In this document: positions 8,695-19,440 of the stretch, in pieces
Layout of the letters: every line of letters starts with the position of its first letter
How positions within the stretch are numbered: position 1 is the stretch's first letter
NCBI RefSeq assembly: GCF_014773545.1
Contig: NZ_SDDV01000008.1
Coordinates: 37,621 to 101,620 of the forward strand
Direction: 5' to 3'
DNA from: Hydrogenophaga sp.
GTDB taxonomy: Bacteria; Pseudomonadota; Gammaproteobacteria; Burkholderiales; Burkholderiaceae_C
DNA length: 64,000 bases
The notes under the pieces: generated by a model
Databases searched by the model: none
What the model was told of the DNA's origin: nothing
What the model saw: the letters and a program-made list of their open reading frames with translations, nothing else
Translations under genes and position numbers: made by a program

Positions 8695-9495
8695 ATGAGA
8701 GCTTATTTACCACGTGCACCCGTCTTGTTGTTGGCTCTGGGCTTGCATCTGGGCGCGCTTGCGCCGCTGTCGGCGCAGGCGTTCACACTTTTCAGTGACG
8801 ACGAAGCGCGCAAAGCCATCATCGATTTGCGCCAGCGGGTCGAGGCGAGCCAGCAAGCCAGCAACGCCGCCTTGCAAGCGCTCCAGCAATCGACCCTGGA
8901 CGAGCAGACCGCGCTGCGACGCAGCCTGGTTGAACTTGGCGGCCAGATCGATCAGTTGAATTCGGAGCTTGCGCGCCTGCGCGGACTCAACGAGCAACTG
9001 ACGCGCGAAGTCGCCGAGTTGCAGCGCCAGCAAAAAGACGTGCAGGCTGGGCTGGATGAACGCCTGCGCCAGGTCGAGCCGCAGCGCATCACGCACGACG
9101 GCGTCAGCTTTAGCGCCACCACGACCGAAACGAGCGCCTTTGAAGCCGCCCTGGATCTGCTGCGCCGCGCCGATTTTCCGGCGGCCATCGAGGCCTACAC
9201 GGCTTTTCTGCGCCGCCACCCCGAGAGCGGCTACAGCGCCTCGGCGCTGTACTGGCTGGGCAACGCGCACTATGCCCAGCGCGCTTACCGCGCAGCACTG
9301 GAGACGCACCGCCGCCTGGTGACGCAATTTCCCATGCACCTGCGCACGCCTGAGGCCATGCTGGCGATGGCCAACAGCCAGATCGAACTGAAAGATACCC
9401 GCGCCGCACGCCGCACCCTGGAAGAACTGCAACGCGCGCACCCGCAGTCAGAAGCAGCTGCCGTGGCGCGTGAGCGGCTGGCCCGCTTGCGCTGA
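8695..9495 (+). CDS. cpoB: Cell division coordinator CpoB / YbgF, TPR protein
   Basis: Signal peptide, coiled coil, TPR-like C-terminal region (YWLGNAHYAQRAYRAALETHRRLVTQFP); gene order tolB-pal-ybgF. Confidence 0.88.
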   Translation: MRAYLPRAPVLLLALGLHLGALAPLSAQAFTLFSDDEARKAIIDLRQRVEASQQASNAALQALQQSTLDEQTALRRSLVELGGQIDQLNSELARLRGLNEQLTREVAELQRQQKDVQAGLDERLRQVEPQRITHDGVSFSATTTETSAFEAALDLLRRADFPAAIEAYTAFLRRHPESGYSASALYWLGNAHYAQRAYRAALETHRRLVTQFPMHLRTPEAMLAMANSQIELKDTRAARRTLEELQRAHPQSEAAAVARERLARLR

Positions 9496-9611
9496 GAAGC
9501 CAAGGCACGGCGCCCAAGAGGCCACATCGACCGGGGGCTGGGCAGCGCCGCCGCCCAGCCCGGCGACGCGCTGGGTCGTGGCTGCGAACCTGACCCTGGC
9601 CTGCTTTTACA

Positions 9612-10733
9612 ATGGCCCCCATGGACATCGCCCACGTACAACAATTGCAAACCACCGTGCTGTGGGCTGCTTTTGCGCTTGCCGCTGCTTTTGGCTTCAT
9701 CGCTCAGCGCACCCATTTCTGCACCATGGGCGCTATCAGCGACATTGTGACCATGGGCGACTGGAGCCGCATGCGCGTATGGGCCATGGCTGCGGGCGTG
9801 GCTATGATCGGTTTTCATGCCCTGGCCTGGCTGGGCTGGATCGATGCCGGTCAAACCATTTACACCTCGGGCCGCGTCATCTGGCTCTCGGCCTTGACAG
9901 GCGGCGCCTTGTTCGGCTTTGGCATGGTGCTGGCTTCGGGTTGCGGCAGCAAAACGCTGCTTCGCATGGGTGCGGGCAGCCTCAAATCGCTGGTGGTTTT
10001 TATCGTCATGGGCTTTGCCGCCTACGCCAGTCTGCACGGCGTGACAGCGGTGTTGCGTGTGAACACGGTTGACACGGTGGCGCTTCACATCCCGGCTGGC
10101 GCGGCGCTGCCGGCCTGGATCGCCTACGCCTGGGGCCTCGATCTGGCCCTCAGCGGCCTGTTGCTGGCGCTGTTGCTGGGCGGCGCTCTGGTGCTCTGGG
10201 CGCTGTTGGGCCGCGGTTTCCGTACCGGCAACAACTTGCTGGCTGGCTTGGGTCTGGGTTTGCTGGTCGTCGCCATGTGGTGGGTCAGCGGTGGTCTGGG
10301 TTTTGTGGCCGAACACCCGCATACGCTGGAGCCCACCTATCTGGCCACCCACACCGGACGGATGGAGTCGCTCACCTTCACCGCTCCCCTGGCGCACACG
10401 CTGGACTGGCTCATTTTCTTCAGCGACGCATCAAAGCTGCTTACCCTGGGCGTGGTCAGCGTGGTCGGCGTCGTGTGCGGCGCCTTTTTACAGGCCTTGC
10501 TTGGCCGCAACTTCCGCCTGGAAGGCTTTCACGGCACCCAGGACACCGCCTTGCACCTGCTGGGTGCGGTCTGCATGGGGGTGGGCGGCGTCACCGCGCT
10601 CGGCTGCACCATCGGTCAGGGCCTGTCCGGACTTTCGACCCTGAGCCTGACCAGCATGATCGCTGTCGGCGGCATCATGCTCGGCGCGCTGGCCGGCCTG
10701 CGCTTGCAAATGTACATACTGGAGCGCGGCTGA
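9612..10733 (+). CDS. YeeE/YedE-family sulfur-compound membrane transporter
   Basis: RTHFCTMGAISDIV, GFGMVLASGCGSKTLLRMG and GGVTALGCTIGQGLSGLSTLS motifs of the YeeE/YedE family; strongly hydrophobic. Confidence 0.85.
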   Translation: MAPMDIAHVQQLQTTVLWAAFALAAAFGFIAQRTHFCTMGAISDIVTMGDWSRMRVWAMAAGVAMIGFHALAWLGWIDAGQTIYTSGRVIWLSALTGGALFGFGMVLASGCGSKTLLRMGAGSLKSLVVFIVMGFAAYASLHGVTAVLRVNTVDTVALHIPAGAALPAWIAYAWGLDLALSGLLLALLLGGALVLWALLGRGFRTGNNLLAGLGLGLLVVAMWWVSGGLGFVAEHPHTLEPTYLATHTGRMESLTFTAPLAHTLDWLIFFSDASKLLTLGVVSVVGVVCGAFLQALLGRNFRLEGFHGTQDTALHLLGAVCMGVGGVTALGCTIGQGLSGLSTLSLTSMIAVGGIMLGALAGLRLQMYILERG

Positions 10734-10764
10734 TGTCGCCACCGAGCGCTGCGCGGCCGAGCGC

Positions 10765-11559
10765 ATGAACGACGCCTTCGAACGCCGTTTCAGCGGCCTG
10801 CGCCGACTCTACGGCGCCGCAGCGGCGCAACGCATTTTCGACGCCAAGGTGGTGGTGGTCGGCATCGGCGGCGTCGGCTCCTGGTCGGCCGAGGCCCTTG
10901 CTCGCAGCGGCGTGCGACGACTCACCCTGATCGACCTCGACCACGTGTCCGAATCGAACATCAATCGGCAAATCCATGCCCTTACACCCACGTTCGGGCA
11001 GTCCAAGGTGGCGGCGATGCGCGAGCGCATCGCGCTGATTCACCCCGGCTGCGAGGTCGACACGATCGACGACTTTGTCAGTCCGCAAAACTGGCCCGGT
11101 CTGCTTGCCAGCCGCAGCGACCAGCCAAGCGCCCTGCCCTCAGCCCTGATCGATGCCTGCGACCAGATGAGTGCCAAGACCGCTCTGGCGGCCTGGGCGG
11201 TCCTGCATCGCGTGCCCTTCGTCAGCGTGGGCGCAGCAGGCGGCAAACGGCAAGCCGCTGCGGTGGAGGTGGCCGACCTGGCTGCCGTCACCCACGACCC
11301 CTTGCTGGCCCAATTGCGCTATCGCTTGCGCAGACACCACGGCGGCGCACGGGAGGGCCCGATGGGGGTGGCCTGTGTGTTCAGCCGCGAGGCGACTGCC
11401 GCACCTGATAGCACCTGCGCGGCCGATAGGCCGGACGGATCCCTCAACTGCCACGGTTATGGTTCTGCCGTCAGCGTGACGGCCACCTTCGGTTTGTGTG
11501 CCGCCGGCTGGGTGATGAACACCTTGGCGAGCAGCGGCAGGAAAAATTGCATTGCTTGA
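10765..11559 (+). CDS. tcdA: tRNA threonylcarbamoyladenosine dehydratase (TcdA/CsdL)
   Basis: VVVVGIGGVGSWSAEALARSGVRRLTLIDLDHVSESNINRQIHAL E1-like Rossmann fold. Confidence 0.9.
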   Translation: MNDAFERRFSGLRRLYGAAAAQRIFDAKVVVVGIGGVGSWSAEALARSGVRRLTLIDLDHVSESNINRQIHALTPTFGQSKVAAMRERIALIHPGCEVDTIDDFVSPQNWPGLLASRSDQPSALPSALIDACDQMSAKTALAAWAVLHRVPFVSVGAAGGKRQAAAVEVADLAAVTHDPLLAQLRYRLRRHHGGAREGPMGVACVFSREATAAPDSTCAADRPDGSLNCHGYGSAVSVTATFGLCAAGWVMNTLASSGRKNCIA

Positions 11560-11630
11560 AAATCAGCAAAAAAAGACGCTATAATTTGAGGCTTCACACA
11601 TTGACATCACGTCGATGCCTCGTGAAACGT

Positions 11631-11706
11631 GGGACGTTAGCTCAGTTGGTAGAGCAGCGGACTTTTAATCCGTTTGTCGTGGGTTCGACCCCCGCACGTC
11701 CCACCA
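11631..11706 (+). tRNA. tRNA-Lys(TTT)
   Basis: Cloverleaf gggacgt...acgtccc with encoded ACCA end; anticodon loop CTTTTAA. Confidence 0.95.
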
Positions 11707-11720
11707 AACCATTCAAACAA

Positions 11721-11757
11721 AAAAAGTCGTCCTGCACCGGCGCTGGACGGCTTTTTT
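11721..11757 (+). terminator. Rho-independent terminator downstream of tRNA-Lys
   Basis: aaaaagtcgtcc tgcaccggcgct ggacggctttttt hairpin followed by a T tract. Confidence 0.7.
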
Positions 11758-11770
11758 CGCATCTGAGCGG

Positions 11771-11990
11771 TTCTGTTGCACAAATCAGCCCGTTACGATC
11801 TGGTACGCTTTGCGAGTCAGCGTCCAGCATTGGCGGCTCAGCCTGGTCAAGACCAAGATGCGTTGCTTGAAACGGCTGGGCGAGAAGGTGACGGCCAGAA
11901 CCCTTGGCCTCGTGGCGCGGATATTGCTTGCAACCGGGTCAACAAGGCCGGACGTTTCCGGCACCCGCAGCTTTTTCGTTGTCGGTCCCC
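11771..11990 (+). pseudogene. Degenerate IS5-family transposase C-terminal relic with a possible terminal inverted repeat
   Basis: LVKTKMRCLKRLGEKVTARTLG resembles the conserved C-terminus of IS5-type transposases; preceded by ttctgttgcacaaatc, which resembles IS903/IS5-type ends. No full ORF. Confidence 0.5.
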
Positions 11991-12009
11991 CCTGTTGAAA
12001 GATTCAAGC

Positions 12010-15000
12010 ATGGCCATCCACATTGCCCTGAGCCACGTCACCCATTATCGATACGACCAGATGGTCAAACTTGGTGCACAAGTGGTGCGTCTGCGCCCGG
12101 CGCCCCACTGCCGCACCAAAGTGTTGTCGTATTCGCAGAAAATCGAGCCGAGCGGCCACTTCATCAACTGGCAGCAAGACCCTTTTTCCAATTACCAGGC
12201 GCGCCTGGCGTTTCCCGAACCCACCACCGAGTTCAAGGTCACGATCGATCTGGTGGTGGAAATGGCGGTGCACAACCCATTCGACTTCTTCCTGGAGCCG
12301 AGCGCCGAGACGTTTCCGTTCAGCTACGACGCGGCGCAGCAGCAAGAACTCGCGCCCTATCTTTTCACCCTGCCGCTGACCGAGCCGGTCAAGACCTACC
12401 TCGCCCATGTAGACGTGCGCCAGCGCCGCACGATCGACTTTCTGGTCGACATCAACCAGATGATCCAGCGCGACATCTCGTACACCATCCGCCTGGAGCC
12501 GGGCGTGCAAACGCCTGAGGAGACACTCAAACTCAAAAGCGGCTCCTGCCGCGACTCGGGCTGGCTGCTGGTGCAGTTGCTGCGCCACCTGGGCTTGGCG
12601 GCGCGCTTCGTCTCGGGCTACCTGATTCAGCTCACGCCCGACGTGAAGTCGGTCGACGGCCCGAGCGGCCCTGAAAAAGACTTCACCGATCTGCACGCCT
12701 GGTGCGAGGTCTTTCTGCCTGGTGCCGGCTGGATCGGGCTCGACCCCACCGCAGGCCTGCTCGCCGGCGAGGGCCACATCCCGCTGGCCTGCACGGCGCA
12801 ACCCTCCAGCGCGGCGCCGGTGGAAGGCTGCGTGGACCCGTGCGAGGTCACTTTCAGCCACCACATGGGTGTGACACGCGTGCACGAATCGCCGCGCGTG
12901 ACCAAGCCCTACACCGAAGACCAATGGGCCAGCGTGCTGGCGCTGGGCCAGCAAGTCGATGCCGACCTCGACCTGCACGACGTGCGCCTGACCATGGGCG
13001 GCGAACCCACCTACGTGGCCTGCAACGACCGCGACGCCGCCGAGTGGAACACCGAAGCACTCGGCCCCAGCAAACGCGGCTACGCCACCGAATTGCTGGG
13101 CCGCCTGCGCGAACGCTACGGTGCCGGCGGCTTCGTGCATATGGGCCAGGGCAAGTGGTACCCTGGCGAGCAACTGCCGCGCTGGGCGTTCTCGCTGTTT
13201 TGGCGCACCGACGGCACGCCCTGCTGGAACAACCCAGACCTGCTGGCCGACGAGCGCGAACAGGCGCACTACAGCGCTGAAGATGCGCACCGCTTCACCC
13301 AGGCGCTGGCGCGCAAGCTGGGCCTGTCCACCCAATACATCAGCGCTGGCTACGAGGACACCTGGTACTACCTGTGGCGCGAACGCCGCCTGCCGGTGAA
13401 CGTGGACCCGTTCGACAGCAAGCTAGACGACGAGATGGAGCGCACGCGCCTGCGTCGGGTCTTCAGCCAGGGACTGGATGCGGCGGTAGGCTATGTATTG
13501 CCATTGCAAGCCCAGGGCCACGGCGCACTCTCCAGCAACGGCAAAAACCCTTACCTCCACGCCTCGGGCACGGTCTGGTCGACCGGCCCTTGGTTCTTGC
13601 GTGACGAGCGCATGTACCTGATTCCCGGCGACTCGCCCATGGGCTACCGCCTGCCGCTGGACTCGCTGCCCTGGGTCTCGGCCAGCGACTACCCCTTTCA
13701 GATCGAGCAAGACCCTCATACCGCGCGCGACCCGCTGCCCACGGGTTCGGTGCTGCGTCACCAGGTGTCGCCGCACCAGATTGGTGGCGGTTTCGCCGAA
13801 GGCGGCACCGTGTCCCTGCAAGGCACCGACTTCGATGTCGATGCAGCGGCCATCGAGGGCCTGCGCCAGGGCCAACCCGGCCCCGGTGCCGTGCCTGCAC
13901 AGGCGCTGTCGGCCCGTTTCCCGCAGCGCGGCGAGTCGGCCGCGTGGTTGACGCGCACCGCGCTGGTGGTGCAAGCGCGCGATCCGCAGTGCGCCAACGG
14001 CCCCCAGGCCGAGCAAAAAGACGGCGGCAAAAGCCAGCACCTCTACGTATTCATGCCGCCCGTGCAGCAGTTGGAAGACTACCTGGAGCTGCTCTTGGCG
14101 GTGGAAGCCACGGCCGAGCGGCTGGCCATGAAAATCGTTCTCGAAGGCTACCCGCCGCCACGCGATGTACGCCTGAAAATGCTGCAGATCACACCCGACC
14201 CGGGCGTGATCGAGGTCAACATCCACCCCAGCAGCAGCTTCCCCGAACTGGTCGAGCGCACCGAATTTCTCTACGACGCGGCCCACCACACGCACCTGTG
14301 CGCCGAAAAGTTCATGACCGACGGCCGCCACACCGGCACCGGTGGCGGCAACCACTTCGTGCTCGGCGGCGCCACGCCGGCCGACTCGCCCTTCCTGCGC
14401 AAGCCTGAACTGCTGGGCAGCCTGCTGGCTTACTGGCACAACCACCCCGCGCTGTCCTACCTGTTTAGCGGGGTGTTCATCGGCCCCACCAGCCAAGCCC
14501 CGCGGGTGGACGAGGCGCGCAACGACCAGCTCTACGAACTCGAGATCGCGCTGCAACAGATCGAGAACAACCGCCAGGTCTATGGCCAAAACATGCCGCC
14601 CTGGCTGGTTGACCGCAGCTTGCGCCATATCCTGATCGACGTCACCGGCAACACCCACCGCAGTGAATTCTGCATCGACAAGCTCTACTCACCCGACAGC
14701 GCCACCGGCCGCCTGGGCCTGCTGGAGTTGCGCGCGTTCGAGATGCCGCCACACGCCCGCATGAGCATCGCGCAGCAACTGCTGTTGCGCGCGCTGGTGG
14801 CGCGCTTTTGGCAACAACCCTTCGTCGGACGTCTCACGCGCTGGGGCACCGAGCTGCACGACCGCTTCCTGTTGCAGACCTTCATTCGGATGGATTTCGA
14901 AGACGTGCTGACCGACTTGGCCGAGTTTGGCTACCGCTTTGACATGGCCTGGTTCGAACCGCATTTCGAGTTCCGCTTCCCGCTGGTGGGTCAAGTGGCT

Positions 15001-15516
15001 GCGCGCGGCATCGAACTCACGCTGCGCGGTGCGCTCGAACCCTGGCACGTGATGGGCGAAGAAGGAGCGCCCGGCGGCACCGTGCGCTACGTGGACTCGT
15101 CACTGGAGCGCATCGAGGTGCATGTGAGCGGCTGGAATGACAGCCGCCACGTCATCACCTGCAACGGCCGCGCCCTGCCCCTGCAAAACACCGGAACCGT
15201 TGGCCAGCATGTGGCCGGCGTGCGCTACAAGGCCTGGAGCCCGCCGTCGGCGCTGCACCCGTCGATTGCCGCGCACGCACCGCTGACCTTCGACATCGTC
15301 GACACCTGGATGCAGCGCTCGCTGGGCGGCTGCCAGTACCATGTGGCGCACCCCGGCGGCCGCAACTACGACACCTTCCCGATCAACGCCTACGAGGCCG
15401 AAAGCCGGCGTCTGTCGCGCTTCTTCCAGATCGGTCACACCCCTGGCCGCATGGTGATAGAACCCGCCACACCGAGCCGGGAATTTCCGTTCACGCTCGA
15501 TCTGCGCAAGCGATAA
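12010..15516 (+). CDS. Transglutaminase-like + DUF2126 protein
   Basis: Transglutaminase core [32 protein letters not shown]...[23 protein letters not shown]; long C-terminal DUF2126-type region ([16 protein letters not shown]). Start at [16 protein letters not shown]. Confidence 0.88.
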   Translation: MAIHIALSHVTHYRYDQMVKLGAQVVRLRPAPHCRTKVLSYSQKIEPSGHFINWQQDPFSNYQARLAFPEPTTEFKVTIDLVVEMAVHNPFDFFLEPSAETFPFSYDAAQQQELAPYLFTLPLTEPVKTYLAHVDVRQRRTIDFLVDINQMIQRDISYTIRLEPGVQTPEETLKLKSGSCRDSGWLLVQLLRHLGLAARFVSGYLIQLTPDVKSVDGPSGPEKDFTDLHAWCEVFLPGAGWIGLDPTAGLLAGEGHIPLACTAQPSSAAPVEGCVDPCEVTFSHHMGVTRVHESPRVTKPYTEDQWASVLALGQQVDADLDLHDVRLTMGGEPTYVACNDRDAAEWNTEALGPSKRGYATELLGRLRERYGAGGFVHMGQGKWYPGEQLPRWAFSLFWRTDGTPCWNNPDLLADEREQAHYSAEDAHRFTQALARKLGLSTQYISAGYEDTWYYLWRERRLPVNVDPFDSKLDDEMERTRLRRVFSQGLDAAVGYVLPLQAQGHGALSSNGKNPYLHASGTVWSTGPWFLRDERMYLIPGDSPMGYRLPLDSLPWVSASDYPFQIEQDPHTARDPLPTGSVLRHQVSPHQIGGGFAEGGTVSLQGTDFDVDAAAIEGLRQGQPGPGAVPAQALSARFPQRGESAAWLTRTALVVQARDPQCANGPQAEQKDGGKSQHLYVFMPPVQQLEDYLELLLAVEATAERLAMKIVLEGYPPPRDVRLKMLQITPDPGVIEVNIHPSSSFPELVERTEFLYDAAHHTHLCAEKFMTDGRHTGTGGGNHFVLGGATPADSPFLRKPELLGSLLAYWHNHPALSYLFSGVFIGPTSQAPRVDEARNDQLYELEIALQQIENNRQVYGQNMPPWLVDRSLRHILIDVTGNTHRSEFCIDKLYSPDSATGRLGLLELRAFEMPPHARMSIAQQLLLRALVARFWQQPFVGRLTRWGTELHDRFLLQTFIRMDFEDVLTDLAEFGYRFDMAWFEPHFEFRFPLVGQVAARGIELTLRGALEPWHVMGEEGAPGGTVRYVDSSLERIEVHVSGWNDSRHVITCNGRALPLQNTGTVGQHVAGVRYKAWSPPSALHPSIAAHAPLTFDIVDTWMQRSLGGCQYHVAHPGGRNYDTFPINAYEAESRRLSRFFQIGHTPGRMVIEPATPSREFPFTLDLRKR

Positions 15517-15591
15517 AGCGCCCCGGGGCCTGGAGTCGGCTGGCGCAGCGCATCGGGCATCGAGCGACGGACACAGGCATACTGCAACGCC

Positions 15592-18177
15592 GTGACTCCT
15601 GAAAAACACCGAGACGCCCTGCTCGACGACGCTGCCCCCGGCAGCTCCAGCGAGCGGGCGCTCGCGCTGGCCCAGTCTGCCGACCCCGGCCACCGCGACG
15701 AACTGCGCGCCAGCGCCCACGAGCTCACCCCCGCCTGGGCTGACTTCTTCGAACACATTGGCCACGCTGGCTTTGCCGACCTGAACCGGCGGGCCGACAA
15801 CCTGCAACGCCAGATTCGCGACAACGGCGTCACCTACAACGTGTACGCCGAAACCGCCTGCGGCCTGCAGCGGCCCTGGGCACTCGACCTGTTCCCCATG
15901 ATCGTCAGCGCGCCAGACTGGGTGGACATCGAAGCCGGCGTACTGCAGCGCGTGCGCCTGCTCAACGCCATGATGGCCGACCTCTACGGTGCGCGCGAGC
16001 TGCTGCGCCGGGCCCTGCTACCGGCCGCGCTGGTGCTGGGCCACCCCGACTACCAGCATGCCCTGCAGGGTCTGGTGCCCGCAGGCCAGACCTGGTTGCA
16101 CATCGTCGCCTTCGATCTCGCTCACGGCCCGGACGGCCGCTGGTGGGTGGTGGGCCAGCGCACCCAGGCGCCCTCGGGCCTGGGCTACTTGCTGGAAAAC
16201 CGCATCGCCATCGCGCGCCAGTTCCCGCAGGCCTTTGCCGAGCTCAAAGTGCAGCGTCTGGCAAGCAGTTACCGCGCGCTCATGGACGGCATCAAGTCGA
16301 TGGCGCCCGAAGCAGGGCAAGCGCGCATCGTCCTGCTGACGCCGGGCCCCTACAACGAAACTTATTTCGAACACGCCTACTTGGCGCGCTACCTCGGCCT
16401 CACACTGGTGCAAGGCGGCGACCTCACCGTGCGCGACCAGCGCCTCTACCTCAAGACACTCAAAGGCCTGGAGCCGGTGCATGCGCTCATCAAACGATTG
16501 GACGACGGGTGGCTAGACCCGCTGGAGCTGCGTCCCGAATCCACCCTGGGCGTGCCCGGCCTGCTGCAAGTGCTGCGCGCAGGCCATGTGCTGCTGGCCA
16601 ACACACCGGGCGCGGCAGCGCTCGAATCGAGCGCTCTGCTGGGTTTTTTGCCCGGCATCTGCGAACACTTGCTCGGCGAAAAACTGGCCCTGCCCTCGCT
16701 GCCCACCTGGTGGTGCGGTGAAGACGCCGCGCTGCGCCAGGCGCTGCCTTTGCTCAAGCGCGGCGTGATCAAGCCCACATACCCGTACTCAGGTCTGGAC
16801 ACCACCATGGGCCAAAGCCTGGACGCGCGCGCACTCGACGAATACGTCGACCGCATGACGCGTCATCCCGATGCCTACACGTTGCAGGCTTGGATGCCGC
16901 TCTCGCAAACCCCGACCTGGACCGGCGAGCGCTTGCTGCCGCGCTCGGCCATGCTGCGCGTGTTCGCGCTGGCCGACGGTCCGCAGAGCTGGCGCGTGTT
17001 GCCCGGCGGCCTGGTGCGCCTGGCCCCGCGCGGTCAACTCATGGCCTCCATGCAGCGCGGCGGCAGCAGCGCCGACTGCTGGGTCCGCACCAAAGGCGAG
17101 GTCGACAGCGCCAGCCTGCTGCAATCGGCCCCCAGCACGCTGGCGCTGGCGAACCAAAAACGCCCTGTCACCAGCCGAGCGGCCGAAAACCTGTTCTGGC
17201 TGGGCCGCTACACCGAGCGCGCCGAAAACACCGTTCGCCTAGCGCGCATCGTGCTCAACCAACTGAGCGGCGAAGAGCCCCGTTCGCGCCCGCTGCTGAG
17301 CTGGCTCTCGGCCGCAGCGCGTGAAAACGCCCTGGTCCAACGCGAGACACCAGGCGCCGAACAGTCGGAGCGCGTGTTTGCACGCTCACTCATGGCCAAC
17401 CTCGCCCCCACGGCTGGCAGCTCCCTGGCCGAGCAGAGCTTGAGCGTGGGCTACAACCTGCGCGCACTCAAGGGTGCGGCGGCTCAGGTGCGCGAACGCC
17501 TCTCGACCGAGCACTGGAACCTGATCGAGCGCGCCGAACTCGAGTTCACGCGCGGCTGTGCCGCCATAACGGCCGACGCCGAATTCGACAGCACGGCAGC
17601 CACGTCCCTGTTGCAAAACACCAGCGAACTGCTGGCCGCCATCACCGGCGCGCAGACCGACCGCATGGTGCGCGACAGCGGCTGGCGCCTGCTCTGCGTA
17701 GGCCGCCACATCGAACGCCTGCTCACCCTCGCACGGGCGCTCATGACCGGATTGAAGCACCAGAGCCTGCACGACCCGGCCGGCTTCGAGGCGATGGTGG
17801 CACTGTTCGACAGCACCATCACCTTCCACGCCCAATACCAGCAGCGGCGCGACATGGTGGCCTTGATCGACCTGCTGGTCATGGACCGCGACAACCCGCG
17901 CTCGCTGGCCTCGGTGGTGCAGACCATGCGCACGCGCCTGGACAATCTCGCGCAAAACCTCAGCCCACAGAATGCCGTGCTCGCCCAGGGCCTGCCCGAC
18001 CCGGACAACTGGGTACTGACCGAGTTGAGCAACTGGCCGCGCCACGACGGCGAGCACGGCGACCACGACATGCTGGCCCAACTGCTGACCGACTGCAAAA
18101 ACGCCGCCGCCGAACTCTCGAACGAAATCACGCGGCTGCACTTCAGCCACGCCGACTCGCGCCAACAAATCGTCTGA
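15592..18177 (+). CDS. Circularly permuted ATP-grasp type 2 protein fused to an alpha-E (DUF403) domain
   Basis: YNVYAETACGLQRPWALDLFPMIVSAPDW, ILLTPGPYNETYFEHAYLARYLGLTLVQGGDLTVRD; then SRAAENLFWLGRYTERAENTVRLAR (alpha-E). GTG start. Confidence 0.88.
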   Translation: MTPEKHRDALLDDAAPGSSSERALALAQSADPGHRDELRASAHELTPAWADFFEHIGHAGFADLNRRADNLQRQIRDNGVTYNVYAETACGLQRPWALDLFPMIVSAPDWVDIEAGVLQRVRLLNAMMADLYGARELLRRALLPAALVLGHPDYQHALQGLVPAGQTWLHIVAFDLAHGPDGRWWVVGQRTQAPSGLGYLLENRIAIARQFPQAFAELKVQRLASSYRALMDGIKSMAPEAGQARIVLLTPGPYNETYFEHAYLARYLGLTLVQGGDLTVRDQRLYLKTLKGLEPVHALIKRLDDGWLDPLELRPESTLGVPGLLQVLRAGHVLLANTPGAAALESSALLGFLPGICEHLLGEKLALPSLPTWWCGEDAALRQALPLLKRGVIKPTYPYSGLDTTMGQSLDARALDEYVDRMTRHPDAYTLQAWMPLSQTPTWTGERLLPRSAMLRVFALADGPQSWRVLPGGLVRLAPRGQLMASMQRGGSSADCWVRTKGEVDSASLLQSAPSTLALANQKRPVTSRAAENLFWLGRYTERAENTVRLARIVLNQLSGEEPRSRPLLSWLSAAARENALVQRETPGAEQSERVFARSLMANLAPTAGSSLAEQSLSVGYNLRALKGAAAQVRERLSTEHWNLIERAELEFTRGCAAITADAEFDSTAATSLLQNTSELLAAITGAQTDRMVRDSGWRLLCVGRHIERLLTLARALMTGLKHQSLHDPAGFEAMVALFDSTITFHAQYQQRRDMVALIDLLVMDRDNPRSLASVVQTMRTRLDNLAQNLSPQNAVLAQGLPDPDNWVLTELSNWPRHDGEHGDHDMLAQLLTDCKNAAAELSNEITRLHFSHADSRQQIV

Positions 18178-18224
18178 TCGGCGCGCCCCGCCAGCACAGC
18201 CGACAGCCGCCAATCCAGCAAGAA

Positions 18225-19244
18225 ATGAAACTGCGCGTCATCCACCGCACCAGCTACCACTACCAGGACAACGTTGACCTGGCACAGCACATGGTGCACC
18301 TCACACCCGTGGACAGCGCCACACAGCGGGTGCTGTCCCACGCGCTGCGGATCGACCCCGAGCCCGCCACCCGCCACGCCATCACCGACGCCTTTGGCAA
18401 CCACCGCACCTACTTCTCACTGCAGGCGCCGCATGAAACGCTCAGCGTCGAAGCCGACAGCCTCATTCACACCCAGACGGCAACAAACCTGTGCGAGCAC
18501 CCTCCATGGCAAGACCTGAGGTGGGAGCAGGTGCGCGAGCACTTTCGCTACCGCGCCCAGGCACGCTACGACGCGGCGAGCGAATTTCTCTTCGCCTCGC
18601 CCAGGGTGCCGCGCGACGACCGCTTCGCCGCCTTCGTCCGCCCCGCCTTCGCACCTGGCCAGCCCCTGCTTGAAGCCACACGCGCACTGATGGAACGCAT
18701 CCACACCGAACTGAGCTTTGATGCCGCCAGCACCGATGTCAACACCCCCGCATTGCAGGCACTGGAGCAAGGCAAGGGCGTGTGCCAAGACTTCGCCCAC
18801 ATCATGCTCGGCTGCCTGCGCAGCCTGGGCCTGGCGGCGCGCTACGTCAGTGGCTACCTGCTCACCCAGCCGCCCCCTGGCAAGGCACGCCTGCTCGGCG
18901 CCGATGCCTCGCACGCCTGGGTTTCGGTTTATTTGCCGCGGCCGCACGACGCCGGCGCGTCAACACCTGCGCCAACACCTGCGCTAGCGCCAGCCGACAG
19001 CGACCCGCCCAGCAGCAACAAAATCATCAGCGGCGCCTGGTTCGACTTCGATCCCACCAACGACCGCTGGGGCTGGGGCAGCCCGGGCGAAGACTACGTA
19101 AGGCTTGCCAGCGGGCGCGACTTCTCCGACGTCTCACCCATGCGCGGCGTCATCCAGAGCGGCGCAGCGCACACGCTTGACGTCGCCGTCACCGTCGCGC
19201 CGGCAGCCGAACCCGGCCCAGCCAGCGCCAGCCTGTCGCGCTGA
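18225..19244 (+). CDS. Bacterial transglutaminase-like family protein
   Basis: MKLRVIHRTSYHYQDNV N-terminus; GKGVCQDFAHIMLGCLRSLGLAARYVSGYLL; DASHAWVSVYLP; WFDFDPTND. Confidence 0.9.
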   Translation: MKLRVIHRTSYHYQDNVDLAQHMVHLTPVDSATQRVLSHALRIDPEPATRHAITDAFGNHRTYFSLQAPHETLSVEADSLIHTQTATNLCEHPPWQDLRWEQVREHFRYRAQARYDAASEFLFASPRVPRDDRFAAFVRPAFAPGQPLLEATRALMERIHTELSFDAASTDVNTPALQALEQGKGVCQDFAHIMLGCLRSLGLAARYVSGYLLTQPPPGKARLLGADASHAWVSVYLPRPHDAGASTPAPTPALAPADSDPPSSNKIISGAWFDFDPTNDRWGWGSPGEDYVRLASGRDFSDVSPMRGVIQSGAAHTLDVAVTVAPAAEPGPASASLSR

Positions 19245-19440
19245 GCACCCGACGTGCAAGACCGGCATCGCGCACGCCACACAGGTGGGTGAAAAGCGGC
19301 CGCCGCCCGATCAGCCGCCCCCGTGCGCTGCGGCAAGCTTGCCGTAAGCGGTCAAAACACGGCAGCCCCCTACACTGGACGGCAAGAACTCACATGCTGT
19401 CACACACGCGGTCACACACCTGCCCAGCGCCGCCCAAGCG

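Noticed and set aside
12004-13335. 443-aa minus-strand ORF, and similar long antisense ORFs at 13423-14658, 30306-31169, 38669-39913, 44010-45452 and 61643-62797
   Set aside because: All lie opposite well-supported genes and have composition expected of GC-rich shadow frames.
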